This document shows positions 31,207 through 47,314 of a stretch of DNA of 64,000 bases, piece after piece. Under the pieces are notes generated by a model. It did not search any database. It was not told the origin of the DNA and worked only from the letters and a program-made list of their open reading frames with translations. This DNA comes from Bradyrhizobium sp. CCH5-F6 (GTDB lineage: Bacteria; Pseudomonadota; Alphaproteobacteria; Rhizobiales; Xanthobacteraceae): NCBI RefSeq assembly GCF_001556045.1, contig NZ_LSIC01000140.1:1-64000 (forward strand). The letters are read 5' to 3'. The position numbers and the translations under genes are program-made. Numbering within the stretch: position 1 is the first letter of the stretch; every line of letters begins with the position of its first letter.

Positions 31207-33261
31207 TTAATCCTCCTCCTCGACCTTGTCGAAGAAGGAATAGCGCAAGCTGTCGGCGTCGGCGTACCACTGCCCCGGCCCCTTGTTGGCGGCGAGCGTC
31301 GCCTCCCAAAGTGCATCGGTACAGTCCTTGCGGTGCATCGACAGGTCGAAGCCGTTGCCGAAGAACAGCTCGGACCATTCCCACCAGGTGCCGAGCTTCT
31401 TGACTCCACGCAAGAGGTCGTAGCGGTCGATCAGTGCCGGCGCCATGTCCGAGGTGACCGAACCGAACACGAGACCGGTCTTGACCACGCGGTTCAGCTC
31501 GCGGATCGCGCGGACCACCTGCTTCGGGGAAACGTGGCAGAGGCTGGTCTCGAATACGAAGTCGAAAGCGCCGTCCTTGAACGGCATGTCGGTGATAGAC
31601 CCGAGCTTGTTGTACTTCTTCAGCGATTTCGGCGTCTTGGCGTGGATGGCACGGTTGTTCTCGATTCCCCACGCATCGATGCCGCGATCGCGCAGCGCGC
31701 CGACCAGCTCGCCGCTGGCGGAGCCCGCGACCAGCAGCTTGGCGCCCGTTGCCTTGCCCCAGACGATCCCGATCAGCCTCGTGAGGTAATCGGGATCGGT
31801 GAAGTGCCGCCACGCCTCGTGATAGGGACCGAGGCCGCGATAGTTCTCGAAATAATCGCGATCGATCTTGTCCGACAGCGGCTTGTCGTCCTGTGCGCGC
31901 TCGCGGCGCAGGCGCATCATCTCGGTCAGGATGATGTCTGTCGCCGCATCCGAAGAATCGAGCAGGCCGTTCAGCGTGGAGTCGAACAGATAGTCGCCGA
32001 CCACCACGATGCCGGGATGCTCCTTCGGCTCGGGGCGGTGATTGGTCATCACGTCGCGCACGGGCAGACCGCCGGGAATCGCGTTCACCGACGACAGCCA
32101 GCGGTGGATCTTGCCTTCCATGAAATGCGAACGCGCATCGCCGAGAGAAGCCGGCAGCGATTTCAGGGCGGCATCGATCAGCTCCTGGTCCGACAGATTG
32201 GCGAAAGCCAGCGCGTCGGAGCCCGGAATGAGCCAGTTGAGAACGCCGTGCTTGCCGACGTCGTGGCGTGCGCCCTCGTTGTAGACGCAGCAGCCGCCGA
32301 AAGCCTCCGACATGAACCAGGCGCCCGGAATCTTCTCGCCCCAGAACGGCTCGTCGAACAGGATGGAGACCCGCAAATAATGCGCGGGGCGGTCGAAATA
32401 GGCAACGTGCTTGACCATCGACTTGCGCAGCTGCTCGCCCTCCCAGCTGAGGGTGGCGAGCCACGAATGCGGCAGGCAGACCAGGACGAGATCGAAGTCG
32501 CGGGTCTCAGCTCCCTTGCCGTTCATCATCTTGAGCTGATAGCGGCCGGTCGGCGCCTTGCCGACGGTGAGCACGCGGTGATTGAGCTGGATGTCGGCAT
32601 TGACCTCCGACTGCAGGCATCCGATCAGCTGCTCGTTGCCGTTCTGGATGGAATAGAGGCCGATATAGCCGTCGACGTCCATCAGATAGTTCTTGAGCGC
32701 GTTGAGACCGTTGGTGTTGTGGCTCTCGGTCGCGATGTCGGAGCGCGCCATCACCTTGAAGAAACGCTTTGCCGTCTCGTCCTCGACCTCCTCGTCGAGC
32801 ACCTGCTCGGCGGTCTTGTAGGCCCAGGGATTCTCGTTGTCGTGCGCGCCGACGCCTTCGTAATATTCGATCGGCGACATCACCTCGGCGCAGCGCTTGC
32901 GGAACGCCTCGATCGCAGCCGCGGTCTTGGCGCCGTATTTGCGGCGCATGCCGGGCACGTCATTGAGGAGCTCGCCACCGAAATGCACCTGCTCGGCGTC
33001 CATCGGAATGGTCTGGAGGCCGAAATGCTGGATCAGCTCGCGCAGCGGGTCCGGCCCCGTCATCGAGTAGTCGTAGATCTCGGCAACGCCGGCTTCGTAC
33101 ATCGCGGGCGCCGAATCGAATTTGCGCGTGACGATCTTGCCGCCGAGCCGGTCGGACGCCTCGAAAATGGTGACGCGACAGAGATCGCCGAGCTTACGCC
33201 TCAGATACCAAGCGCTCATCAGCCCGCCGGGGCCGCCGCCTACGATTGCGAGATCAAGCAT
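31207..33261 (-). CDS. Fusion of FAD amine-oxidase-like oxidoreductase and SAM methyltransferase
   Basis: One uninterrupted frame of 684 residues. Residues 1-460 form a flavin-dependent amine-oxidase/desaturase-type domain with the dinucleotide motif LAIVGGGPGGLMSAW near the N-terminus and the acidic residue of IFEASDRLGGK, and the C-terminal FAD contact GIVVVGDYLFDSTLNGLLDS. Residues about 490-684 form a class I methyltransferase: KLLVAGSASGELVGALRDRG (motif I), WGIENN, and DMPFKDGAFDFVFETSLCHV. It ends acidic (DKVEEED). No linker repeat or frameshift is visible, so the fusion looks genuine. The substrate is unknown. It is probably expressed with the downstream ABC exporter, which suggests modification and export of one lipid or pigment. 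Confidence 0.85.
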   Translation of the reverse strand: MLDLAIVGGGPGGLMSAWYLRRKLGDLCRVTIFEASDRLGGKIVTRKFDSAPAMYEAGVAEIYDYSMTGPDPLRELIQHFGLQTIPMDAEQVHFGGELLNDVPGMRRKYGAKTAAAIEAFRKRCAEVMSPIEYYEGVGAHDNENPWAYKTAEQVLDEEVEDETAKRFFKVMARSDIATESHNTNGLNALKNYLMDVDGYIGLYSIQNGNEQLIGCLQSEVNADIQLNHRVLTVGKAPTGRYQLKMMNGKGAETRDFDLVLVCLPHSWLATLSWEGEQLRKSMVKHVAYFDRPAHYLRVSILFDEPFWGEKIPGAWFMSEAFGGCCVYNEGARHDVGKHGVLNWLIPGSDALAFANLSDQELIDAALKSLPASLGDARSHFMEGKIHRWLSSVNAIPGGLPVRDVMTNHRPEPKEHPGIVVVGDYLFDSTLNGLLDSSDAATDIILTEMMRLRRERAQDDKPLSDKIDRDYFENYRGLGPYHEAWRHFTDPDYLTRLIGIVWGKATGAKLLVAGSASGELVGALRDRGIDAWGIENNRAIHAKTPKSLKKYNKLGSITDMPFKDGAFDFVFETSLCHVSPKQVVRAIRELNRVVKTGLVFGSVTSDMAPALIDRYDLLRGVKKLGTWWEWSELFFGNGFDLSMHRKDCTDALWEATLAANKGPGQWYADADSLRYSFFDKVEEED

Positions 33262-33395
33262 GAGAGTTCCGTGGTCTCCGGCCTGCCCCCCTTCACGGGA
33301 CCACCGGTCTAAGCTCTCCTAGCAGAAGCGCTTTTGCGGCTGAAGGAAAGATGAACAAAGGTTGATGCCGCATCGCAGCAAGCAATGAAAGCAAC

Positions 33396-33422
33396 AAAAA
33401 GGCCGGCAAAAGCCGGCCTTTT
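33396..33422. terminator. Bidirectional Rho-independent terminator after rpoC
   Basis: GGCCGGC (33401-33407), AAAA, GCCGGCC (33412-33418), flanked by five A on the left and four T on the right. On the minus strand it gives a 7-bp GC stem followed by TTTTT, 32 bp after the rpoC stop. The plus-strand reading also ends in T residues, though no plus-strand gene precedes it. Confidence 0.92.
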
Positions 33423-33453
33423 CATTGTCCTCGGTAGTCCTACGGATGAACGA

Positions 33454-37650
<4,197 letters not shown>

Positions 37651-37779
37651 CGTCTTCTCCTCGCGTGCCGGTCGCCTACGGCCGCAAATTCGAAAATCAC
37701 TCAATCGGGGCGCCCTGCCCTCAAGGCCTCGGGAGGGGCGCCAATGCCCGGCCGTGAAGGCCGGGCATGAAAGGTCGCG

Positions 37780-41904
<4,125 letters not shown>

Positions 41905-42221
41905 CGTGGCCTCTCATTTTCGTCGCCCGCTCGGGGCGCGCCGTCCGGAGCGCGGCTGCCACCGCTCTCCGGGTTGAATTTTTCGAACCCGTCTTGGGGG
42001 CCAGAGACGCAGTTTCAGGCTCGAATGTCCTGAATCTGTTCTTCAGACCTTCAAAACGCAAAACGACGCGCGGGGCGCAAGAGCGCGCCCGCCCGTCACA
42101 ACGATCGTCTTCACGGACTGCAAAAGCCCGAAATAGCCTGCTCTCCCAACGGCTTACAGGGAAATCCGGCATCCCTGCCCACCGCGCTTTCGTGCTGCCG
42201 ACCCGATATGGGGCGACAATA

Positions 42222-42263
42222 GTGTAGATTCGAGGGTCCGACCCTCAAATCCCCACACTTTTT
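42222..42263 (+). terminator. Antisense-oriented terminator-like hairpin
   Basis: GTGT, GATT and GAGGGT (42222-42237) pair with ACCCTC, AATC and ACAC (42241-42258) with small internal loops. Five T residues (42259-42263) follow on the plus strand. The operon runs on the minus strand, where no T tract follows, so the hairpin would terminate antisense rather than sense transcripts. Confidence 0.5.
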
Positions 42264-42334
42264 CGTGTTCGGCCTGCGTCGGAACGTTCCGTCGCACGCC
42301 TTTTGCATCCGGCCCACCCGATTGAGGGGCGAAC

Positions 42335-42374
42335 CGGGATCCCGGGCCTCGCCGATGCGCGGCCCGGGATCCCG
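42335..42374. repeat. 14-bp perfect hairpin just after rplL
   Basis: CGGGATCCCGGGCC (42335-42348) and GGCCCGGGATCCCG (42361-42374) are perfect inverted repeats with a 12-nt loop. It lies 13 nt after the rplL stop on the transcribed strand with no T tract. It is a candidate RNase III processing site, 3'-end stabiliser or partial attenuator. Confidence 0.85.
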
Positions 42375-42387
42375 CAGCAAGCACTGC

Positions 42388-42765
42388 TTACTTGAGCTCG
42401 ACCTTGGCGCCGGCCTTCTCGATCTGCGCCTTGATCTTCTCGGCTTCTTCCTTGTTCACGCCTTCCTTCAGCGGCTTCGGAGCACCCTCGACGAGGTCCT
42501 TTGCTTCCTTCAGGCCGAGACCGGTGATGGCGCGGACTTCCTTGATGACCTCGATCTTCTTGTCGCCGGCGCTGGCGAGAACGACCGTGAACTCGGTCTT
42601 CTCTTCCGCCGGAGCGGCGGCAGCGCCACCACCGGCCGGGCCGGCCACGGCGACAGCCGCGGCAGCCGAAACGCCCCACTTCTCTTCGAGGAGCTTCGCG
42701 AGTTCGGCAGCTTCGAGCACGGTGAGGCTCGAGAGGTCGTCAACGATCTTCTGCAAGTCAGCCAT
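42388..42765 (-). CDS. rplL: 50S ribosomal protein L7/L12
   Basis: Forms the flexible stalk that recruits translational GTPases. The 125-residue product has an N-terminal dimerisation domain ([20 protein letters not shown]), an Ala/Gly/Pro hinge ([16 protein letters not shown]) and the C-terminal factor-binding domain with [20 protein letters not shown]. It lies 54 bp after rplJ. A strong hairpin follows it. Confidence 0.98.
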   Translation of the reverse strand: MADLQKIVDDLSSLTVLEAAELAKLLEEKWGVSAAAAVAVAGPAGGGAAAAPAEEKTEFTVVLASAGDKKIEVIKEVRAITGLGLKEAKDLVEGAPKPLKEGVNKEEAEKIKAQIEKAGAKVELK

Positions 42766-42819
42766 TGTTCAGTTTCCTTGAGTGTAAGTCTGGTTCGGGT
42801 TTGAGTTTTGCGAAGGGCG

Positions 42820-43338
42820 TCAGGCCGCTTCGCCCTTTGAGGCATGAGCCTGGATGACGCGCGCGAGCTTGCCCGCGGGCGCGTTGGCGAGCTGAGCCAG
42901 CTTGGTCGCCGGGGCCACGATGAGGCCGACGATCTTGCCGCGCAGTTCGTCAAGGGACGGCAACGAGGCAAGTGCCTTCACGCCGTCGACATTCAGGACG
43001 GTCTTGCCCATCGAACCGCCGATGATGACGAACTTTTCGTTCGCCTTGGCGAATTCGACGGCGACCTTTGGCGCCGCCACCGGATCGTTGGAAGTCGCGA
43101 TCACGGTCGGCCCCTTCAGCATGGGGCCGATGGCAACGACGTCAGTGCCATCAAGAGCAATTTTGGCGAGACGGTTCTTCGAGACCTTCACCGAGGCGCC
43201 AGCCTGCTTCATCTGCGTGCGCAGCTTCTGCATCTGGGCGACGGTTAGGCCGGAATATTGAGCAACGATCGCGACGCTCGTGGTCTTGAAGACCTCGTTG
43301 AGCTGTTCGACCGCTTCCTTTTTTGCCGCTCGTTCCAC
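42820..43338 (-). CDS. rplJ: 50S ribosomal protein L10 (GTG start)
   Basis: Base of the L7/L12 stalk. The frame is open to 43449, but the preferred start is GTG 43338 ([16 protein letters not shown]): it has GGAAAGAG about 7 nt upstream and gives the usual 172 residues. The ATG at 43365 lacks a ribosome site. The core contains [19 protein letters not shown] and [15 protein letters not shown]. The C-terminal helix ([20 protein letters not shown]) binds L7/L12 dimers. The upstream leader may bind L10-L12 for autoregulation, as in E. coli. Confidence 0.93.
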   Translation of the reverse strand: MERAAKKEAVEQLNEVFKTTSVAIVAQYSGLTVAQMQKLRTQMKQAGASVKVSKNRLAKIALDGTDVVAIGPMLKGPTVIATSNDPVAAPKVAVEFAKANEKFVIIGGSMGKTVLNVDGVKALASLPSLDELRGKIVGLIVAPATKLAQLANAPAGKLARVIQAHASKGEAA

Positions 43339-43916
43339 AGCAAGCTCTTTCCGGTTGGCGGTCATCGCAAAGCGGGACCGCCGGGTTGCACCCATCGTCC
43401 CGCCCAAACCTGAACCTCGGGGCCAAATCCCCCAGGACACGCCGGGCAAGACGACAATTCAAAGCCTGCCCTCCGGGAGCCCATGAGGCCCACGGCGTGT
43501 CGAGGTCCGAACCAGACCCGTTTCGCGAACCCAGCCGTTGAAGCTGGGTGCGAAGTGAAATCCGGTCTTCACCCGTCTATGCAGGCCATGCGATTAAGCC
43601 GTTGAGAAATCGAAATTTCGCGCGGGCGCCTGCAGTCTTGGACAGGACAAGGCCTGACGGCGAACCGCCCGACCTCTGCCCGCATTCCACCAACCGACGG
43701 ATTTTCCTCCCTTTTCCGGCAAATCCTTACGGACGTCCTGAGAAGGAATGATCTCCCGTCTGTCGAGTTTTCGGAATGCGTGCACGAACGCGCCAGCCGA
43801 GGCCGGCACGTCCGGAGGCGGTTCTTTAGCCGCTCTCCGCCGGCTTGCCAAGAGCAAAATTCACACCAGTTCCAATCCGTTGCCGGCGGAGCTTGAATTG
43901 GCCCAAAAGGACCGAT
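43339..43916. other. rplJ leader region with putative promoter
   Basis: A 578-bp gap. The minus strand has TTGGCA (43846-43851), 17 nt, TAAAGA (43823-43828), which would give a leader of about 480 nt. A 7-bp hairpin ACCCAGC/GCTGGGT with a 7-nt loop lies at 43529-43549. A long leader before rplJ is expected for L10-mediated translational control. Small open frames here have no support as genes. Confidence 0.45.
43823..43851 (-). promoter_or_regulatory. Putative rplJ-rplL-rpoB-rpoC promoter
   Basis: TTGGCA, 17-nt spacer, TAAAGA on the minus strand, 66 bp downstream of the hydroxyacid dehydrogenase stop. The -10 is weak. It would separate rplJL-rpoBC from the upstream rplKA block. Confidence 0.4.
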
Positions 43917-44870
43917 TCAGGCAGATTTGACGGCATAAGGCAGCGGCTTGCCCTCGAAGAATGCCGTCAGGTTCGCCAAGACGCAGTTCTGCATGGCGAC
44001 GTGCGATTCGAGCGTGTGGCCGCCGATATGGGGGGCGAACACAACGTTGGGGAGCGCGGTCAGCGCGTCCGGCGCGTGCGGTTCCTTCTCGAAGACATCA
44101 AGGCCGGCGCCGGCGATGGTCTTACCAGTGAGCGCCGCGACGAGGGCTTTCTCGTCAATTACCGAGCCGCGGGAGATGTTGACGACATATCCGTCCGCGC
44201 CAAGGCGCCTCAGGATATCGGCGTTGACGACATGCTCGGTCTCGGCCCCTGCCCGGACCGCAATCATCAGGACGCTGCACCAGTCGGCGAGTTCCTCCAG
44301 CGTCGGGAAATATTGATAGGGCAGATCGTATCTGGTGCGGCTGAAATAGCCGACCTCGCTCTCGAAGGCGGCGCAGCGCGCCGCGATCTTGCGGCCGATC
44401 TCGCCCATGCCGTAGACGCCGATGCGACGGCCGGGCATGCCGGCCTGGGGCCGCATCATCGGCGACTGCTTCGACGCCGCCCAGTCGCCGCTGCGGACAT
44501 ATTGGTCGGCAACCAGGATCCGCCGCGTCGCCGCGAGCATCAGGGTCATCGCGATATCGGCGACGGAGGCTGCGTTGGCGCCCGGGCTGTGGCCGACCGC
44601 GATGTTGCGGCTGGCTGCCGCCTTCAAGTCGATTCCGTCAAAGCCGGTGCCATAGCAGACGATGGCGACGAGCTTTGGAAAGCGGTCCATCGCCTCTGCG
44701 CCGAGCGGGGTGCCGCCCGCCGTCAGCATCGCGCGGATGCCGCTGAGCTCATCCGCCGAAAATACTTCGTGCGCGGACTTGCCACCGGTATCGAGCAACT
44801 CGAAGCGCTCGGCGAAACGCGCCATCATCGTCTTGGGAAAGCGCGAATAGATCAGGACCTTGTCAGCCAT
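43917..44870 (-). CDS. D-isomer-specific 2-hydroxyacid dehydrogenase
   Basis: A 317-residue NAD(P)-dependent enzyme reducing 2-keto acids such as glyoxylate or hydroxypyruvate to D-2-hydroxyacids. It has the Rossmann motif GMGEIG (154-159) and the catalytic residues Arg234 (NISRGSVID), Glu263 (DVFEKEP) and His281 (APHIGGH). The residues just after the Rossmann beta2 strand (YFSRTRYD) include Arg, which favours NADPH. The position is unusual: same strand, between rplA and rplJ, which are adjacent in most bacteria. The real substrate is unknown. Confidence 0.9.
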   Translation of the reverse strand: MADKVLIYSRFPKTMMARFAERFELLDTGGKSAHEVFSADELSGIRAMLTAGGTPLGAEAMDRFPKLVAIVCYGTGFDGIDLKAAASRNIAVGHSPGANAASVADIAMTLMLAATRRILVADQYVRSGDWAASKQSPMMRPQAGMPGRRIGVYGMGEIGRKIAARCAAFESEVGYFSRTRYDLPYQYFPTLEELADWCSVLMIAVRAGAETEHVVNADILRRLGADGYVVNISRGSVIDEKALVAALTGKTIAGAGLDVFEKEPHAPDALTALPNVVFAPHIGGHTLESHVAMQNCVLANLTAFFEGKPLPYAVKSA

Positions 44871-44904
44871 TCTTCTTGTTTCCAGTGAAAGCCTTCACAA
44901 ACGA

Positions 44905-44940
44905 CGAGGGGCGGAATCGGTTGCCCAATTCCGCCCCTCG
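44905..44940. terminator. Hairpin after rplA
   Basis: CGAGGGGCGGAAT (44905-44917) and ATTCCGCCCCTCG (44928-44940) form a perfect 13-bp stem with a 10-nt loop, 37 bp after the rplA stop. On the minus strand TCGTTTGT follows, so the T tract is weak. It may partially terminate the rplKA transcript before the dehydrogenase. Confidence 0.6.
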
Positions 44941-44977
44941 CCTCATGCAATTTCCGAACCTCTAGCCGAGGCAGGCC

Positions 44978-45670
44978 TTAGCCGAGGATCGTACCCGGCT
45001 CGACCTTCACGCCGGGTCCCATGGTCGAGGACACCGCAACGCGCTGGATGTAGGTGCCCTTGGAACCGGCCGGCTTCGCCTTGGAGACGGCGTCCGCCAG
45101 AGCCTTGATGTTCTCGACCAGCTTCTCCTCCGAGAACGACGCCTTGCCGACGCCAGCCTGAAGAATACCGGCCTTCTCGACCCGGAACTCGACCGAGCCG
45201 CCCTTGGCACCCTTCACCGCGCCGGTGACGTCCATGGTCACGGTGCCGATCTTCGGGTTCGGCATCAGGCCGCGCGGACCCAGCACCTTACCCAAACGGC
45301 CGACCAGCGGCATCATGTCGGGGGTGGCGATGCAGCGGTCGAAATCGATCGTGCCGTTCTGCACCTTCTCGACCAGATCCTCGGCGCCGACGACGTCGGC
45401 ACCAGCCGCCTTGGCTTCGTCAGCCTTGGCGCCGCGGGCGAACACGCCGACGCGGAGCGTACGGCCGGTGCCGTTGGGCAGGGTCACGACGCCGCGGACC
45501 ATCTGGTCGGCGTGACGCGGGTCGACGCCGAGATTGATCGCGACCTCGATGGTCTCGTCGAACTTCGCTTTCGCGCGCTCCTTGACCATCTTGATGGCGT
45601 CCGCGAGCGGGTAAAGCTTTTCGCGATCAATGCCTTCGCGGGCCTTGTTCAAACGTTTTCCGATTGCCAT
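44978..45670 (-). CDS. rplA: 50S ribosomal protein L1
   Basis: L1 forms the mobile E-site stalk and in E. coli represses its own operon. The 230-residue product has [40 protein letters not shown] and the signature [16 protein letters not shown]. The C-terminus [20 protein letters not shown] is standard. It lies 6 bp after rplK. Confidence 0.99.
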   Translation of the reverse strand: MAIGKRLNKAREGIDREKLYPLADAIKMVKERAKAKFDETIEVAINLGVDPRHADQMVRGVVTLPNGTGRTLRVGVFARGAKADEAKAAGADVVGAEDLVEKVQNGTIDFDRCIATPDMMPLVGRLGKVLGPRGLMPNPKIGTVTMDVTGAVKGAKGGSVEFRVEKAGILQAGVGKASFSEEKLVENIKALADAVSKAKPAGSKGTYIQRVAVSSTMGPGVKVEPGTILG

Positions 45671-45676
45671 GACCGC

Positions 45677-46105
45677 TTACCCCGCAACTTCCAGACCCAT
45701 CGAACGGGCGGAGCCCTCGACCATCTTCATGGCCGATTCGATGGTGTCGCAATTCAAGTCCTTCATCTTCTTCTCGGCGATCTCGCGCACCTGCGCCTTG
45801 GTCACCTTGCCGGCCTTGTCACGGCCCGGCGCCTTCGAACCGGACTGGATCTTGGCGGCCTGCTTGAGGAAGTAGGACATCGGCGGCGTCTTCATCTCGA
45901 AGGTGAAGGAACGGTCCGCATAAATGGTGATGATCACCGGGATCGGGGTGTTCTTCTCTTCCTTCTGGGTCTGGGCGTTAAACGCCTTGCAGAACTCCAT
46001 GATGTTGAGACCGCGCTGACCGAGCGCGGGACCGATCGGGGGCGAAGGATTCGCCGCACCGGCCGGGACCTGAAGCTTCAGGTATCCGGTCACTTTCTTT
46101 GCCAT
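45677..46105 (-). CDS. rplK: 50S ribosomal protein L11
   Basis: L11 is in the GTPase-associated centre and mediates RelA activation and thiostrepton binding. The 142-residue product has [40 protein letters not shown] split across its N-domain. The C-domain has [20 protein letters not shown]. It follows nusG by 138 bp. Confidence 0.99.
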   Translation of the reverse strand: MAKKVTGYLKLQVPAGAANPSPPIGPALGQRGLNIMEFCKAFNAQTQKEEKNTPIPVIITIYADRSFTFEMKTPPMSYFLKQAAKIQSGSKAPGRDKAGKVTKAQVREIAEKKMKDLNCDTIESAMKMVEGSARSMGLEVAG

Positions 46106-46243
46106 ATATCACTCCTGTTCTGCCGGCATGTCGCCAGCGGTTTCAGGTTCGTGGTCGGGATCTCGAGCGGCTGGCAACCGCCCTCGTCCTCCCACGGCCT
46201 CGCTTCTCCCTTGCCCCTGGTCAGGGAAGAGGGAGACGAACGG

Positions 46244-46798
46244 TCAGACCTTCTCGACCTGACCGAATTCCAGTTCGACGGGCGTGGCACGGCCGAAGAT
46301 CGACACCGCGACCTTCACGCGCGAGCGCGCCTCGTCGATTTCCTCGACCACGCCCGAGAACGAGGCGAACGGGCCGTCGGCCACGCGCACGTTCTCGCCG
46401 ATTTCGAACGACACCGACGCCTTCGGCCGTTCCACGCCCTCCTGCACCTGGTGCAGGATGCGCATGGCCTCGGCTTCCGAGATCGGCATCGGCTTGTTTT
46501 CCGCGCCGAGGAAGCCCGTCACCTTCGGCGTGTTCTTGATCAGATGGAACGCCTCGTCGGTCAGCTTCATCTTCACCAGCACGTAGCCAGGGAAGAACTT
46601 GCGCTCGGCGTCGATCTTGCGACCCCGGCGCACTTCCGTGACCTTCTCGGTCGGAACCAGCACCAGCTCGAACAGCTCCTCGAGCCCGCGCTGCTTGGCT
46701 TGCTCGCGGATCGACTCGGCGACCTTCTTCTCGAAGTTCGAATAGGCGTGGACGATGTACCAGCGCTTGTCGGACACTTGAGCGGTTGCTGTTGCCAT
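46244..46798 (-). CDS. nusG: Transcription termination/antitermination protein NusG
   Basis: Binds RNA polymerase and couples it to Rho or to ribosomal S10. The 184-residue product from MATATAQVSDKRWYIVHAYS at 46798 has an NGN domain (RKFFPGYVLVKMKLTDEAFH) and a C-terminal KOW domain (VRVADGPFASFSGVVEEID). The ATG shares one base with the secE stop (TGATG). The upstream frame that overlaps secE was rejected. Confidence 0.98.
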   Translation of the reverse strand: MATATAQVSDKRWYIVHAYSNFEKKVAESIREQAKQRGLEELFELVLVPTEKVTEVRRGRKIDAERKFFPGYVLVKMKLTDEAFHLIKNTPKVTGFLGAENKPMPISEAEAMRILHQVQEGVERPKASVSFEIGENVRVADGPFASFSGVVEEIDEARSRVKVAVSIFGRATPVELEFGQVEKV

Positions 46799-46989
46799 CA
46801 GTGAATGCCCAGAAGGAAGGTGATGAGGTAACGGATGATCTGGTCGGCGGCGAAGAAGAAGATCGAGGCCACTGCGACCATGACGAACACCATGATCGTG
46901 GTGATCGTGGTCTCGCGGCGGGTCGGCCAAGTGACCTTGGCAGTCTCCGAGCGCACTTCCTGCAAGAACTTGAACGGGCTGACTGCCAT
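46798..46989 (-). CDS. secE: Preprotein translocase subunit SecE
   Basis: A minimal 63-residue SecE with one membrane helix. The amphipathic SPFKFLQEVRSETAKVTWPT is followed by TRRETTITTIMVFVMVAVAS and FFFAADQIIRYLITFLLGIH. It clamps SecY in the inner membrane. The family start MAVSPF at 46989 was chosen over an open extension of 42 codons. It is the first gene of the secE-nusG-rplK-rplA operon. Confidence 0.97.
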   Translation of the reverse strand: MAVSPFKFLQEVRSETAKVTWPTRRETTITTIMVFVMVAVASIFFFAADQIIRYLITFLLGIH

Positions 46990-47314
46990 CGCTTGATGTC
47001 CAACGTCCGTCGACGGACGCGAATGAATTTCAGGGATCCGAACAGCCGCCGTTGGCCCAACCCTCTGTCTCGAAGGATGAGCCGGAAACCGGGCTCGGTT
47101 GTTCGGGGATTTCAAAGCCGCGCCGGAGATCCGCGTCTAACGGGCCGGCTGCGAGTGCCGGGTATCTACTGCGGATGCAGCCAAAGGTCAAGGTATAGAG
47201 GGCACGCACGGGCAAGCCGCCCTGCCCCGGACGACCGTCCAGAGGCGATGGGGATCAAGGGGTTATCCACCGCCGGCAAGGCGCCATCCGGGGAGTCCGA
47301 CAGGACCCCGCCAC
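46990..47314. other. Region upstream of secE
   Basis: A 325-bp gap holding the secE promoter at 47163-47191. The trpW-type tRNA gene often found before secE in alphaproteobacteria was looked for on both strands and is not here. Nothing else was recognised. Confidence 0.6.
47163..47191 (-). promoter_or_regulatory. secE-nusG-rplK-rplA promoter
   Basis: The minus strand has TTGACC (47186-47191, preceded by C to give CTTGAC), a 17-nt spacer and TAGATA (47163-47168). It matches the alphaproteobacterial housekeeping consensus well and gives a leader of about 165 nt. Confidence 0.7.

Larger units (their letters stand above)
41905..42387. other. rplL-rpoB intergenic region
   Basis: A 483-bp gap with no gene. 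It contains two strong inverted repeats, described separately: one right after rplL and one in the middle. No convincing promoter was found. In E. coli this interval holds an attenuator and an RNase III site that set the ratio of ribosomal protein to polymerase. A similar role here is plausible by position only. Confidence 0.5.

Noticed and set aside
46140..46240. Possible terminator in the rplK-nusG gap (CTTCTCCCTTGCCC / GGGAAGAGGGAGAC)
   Set aside because: The stem is imperfect with an internal loop and no T tract. It was not strong enough to list as a feature.
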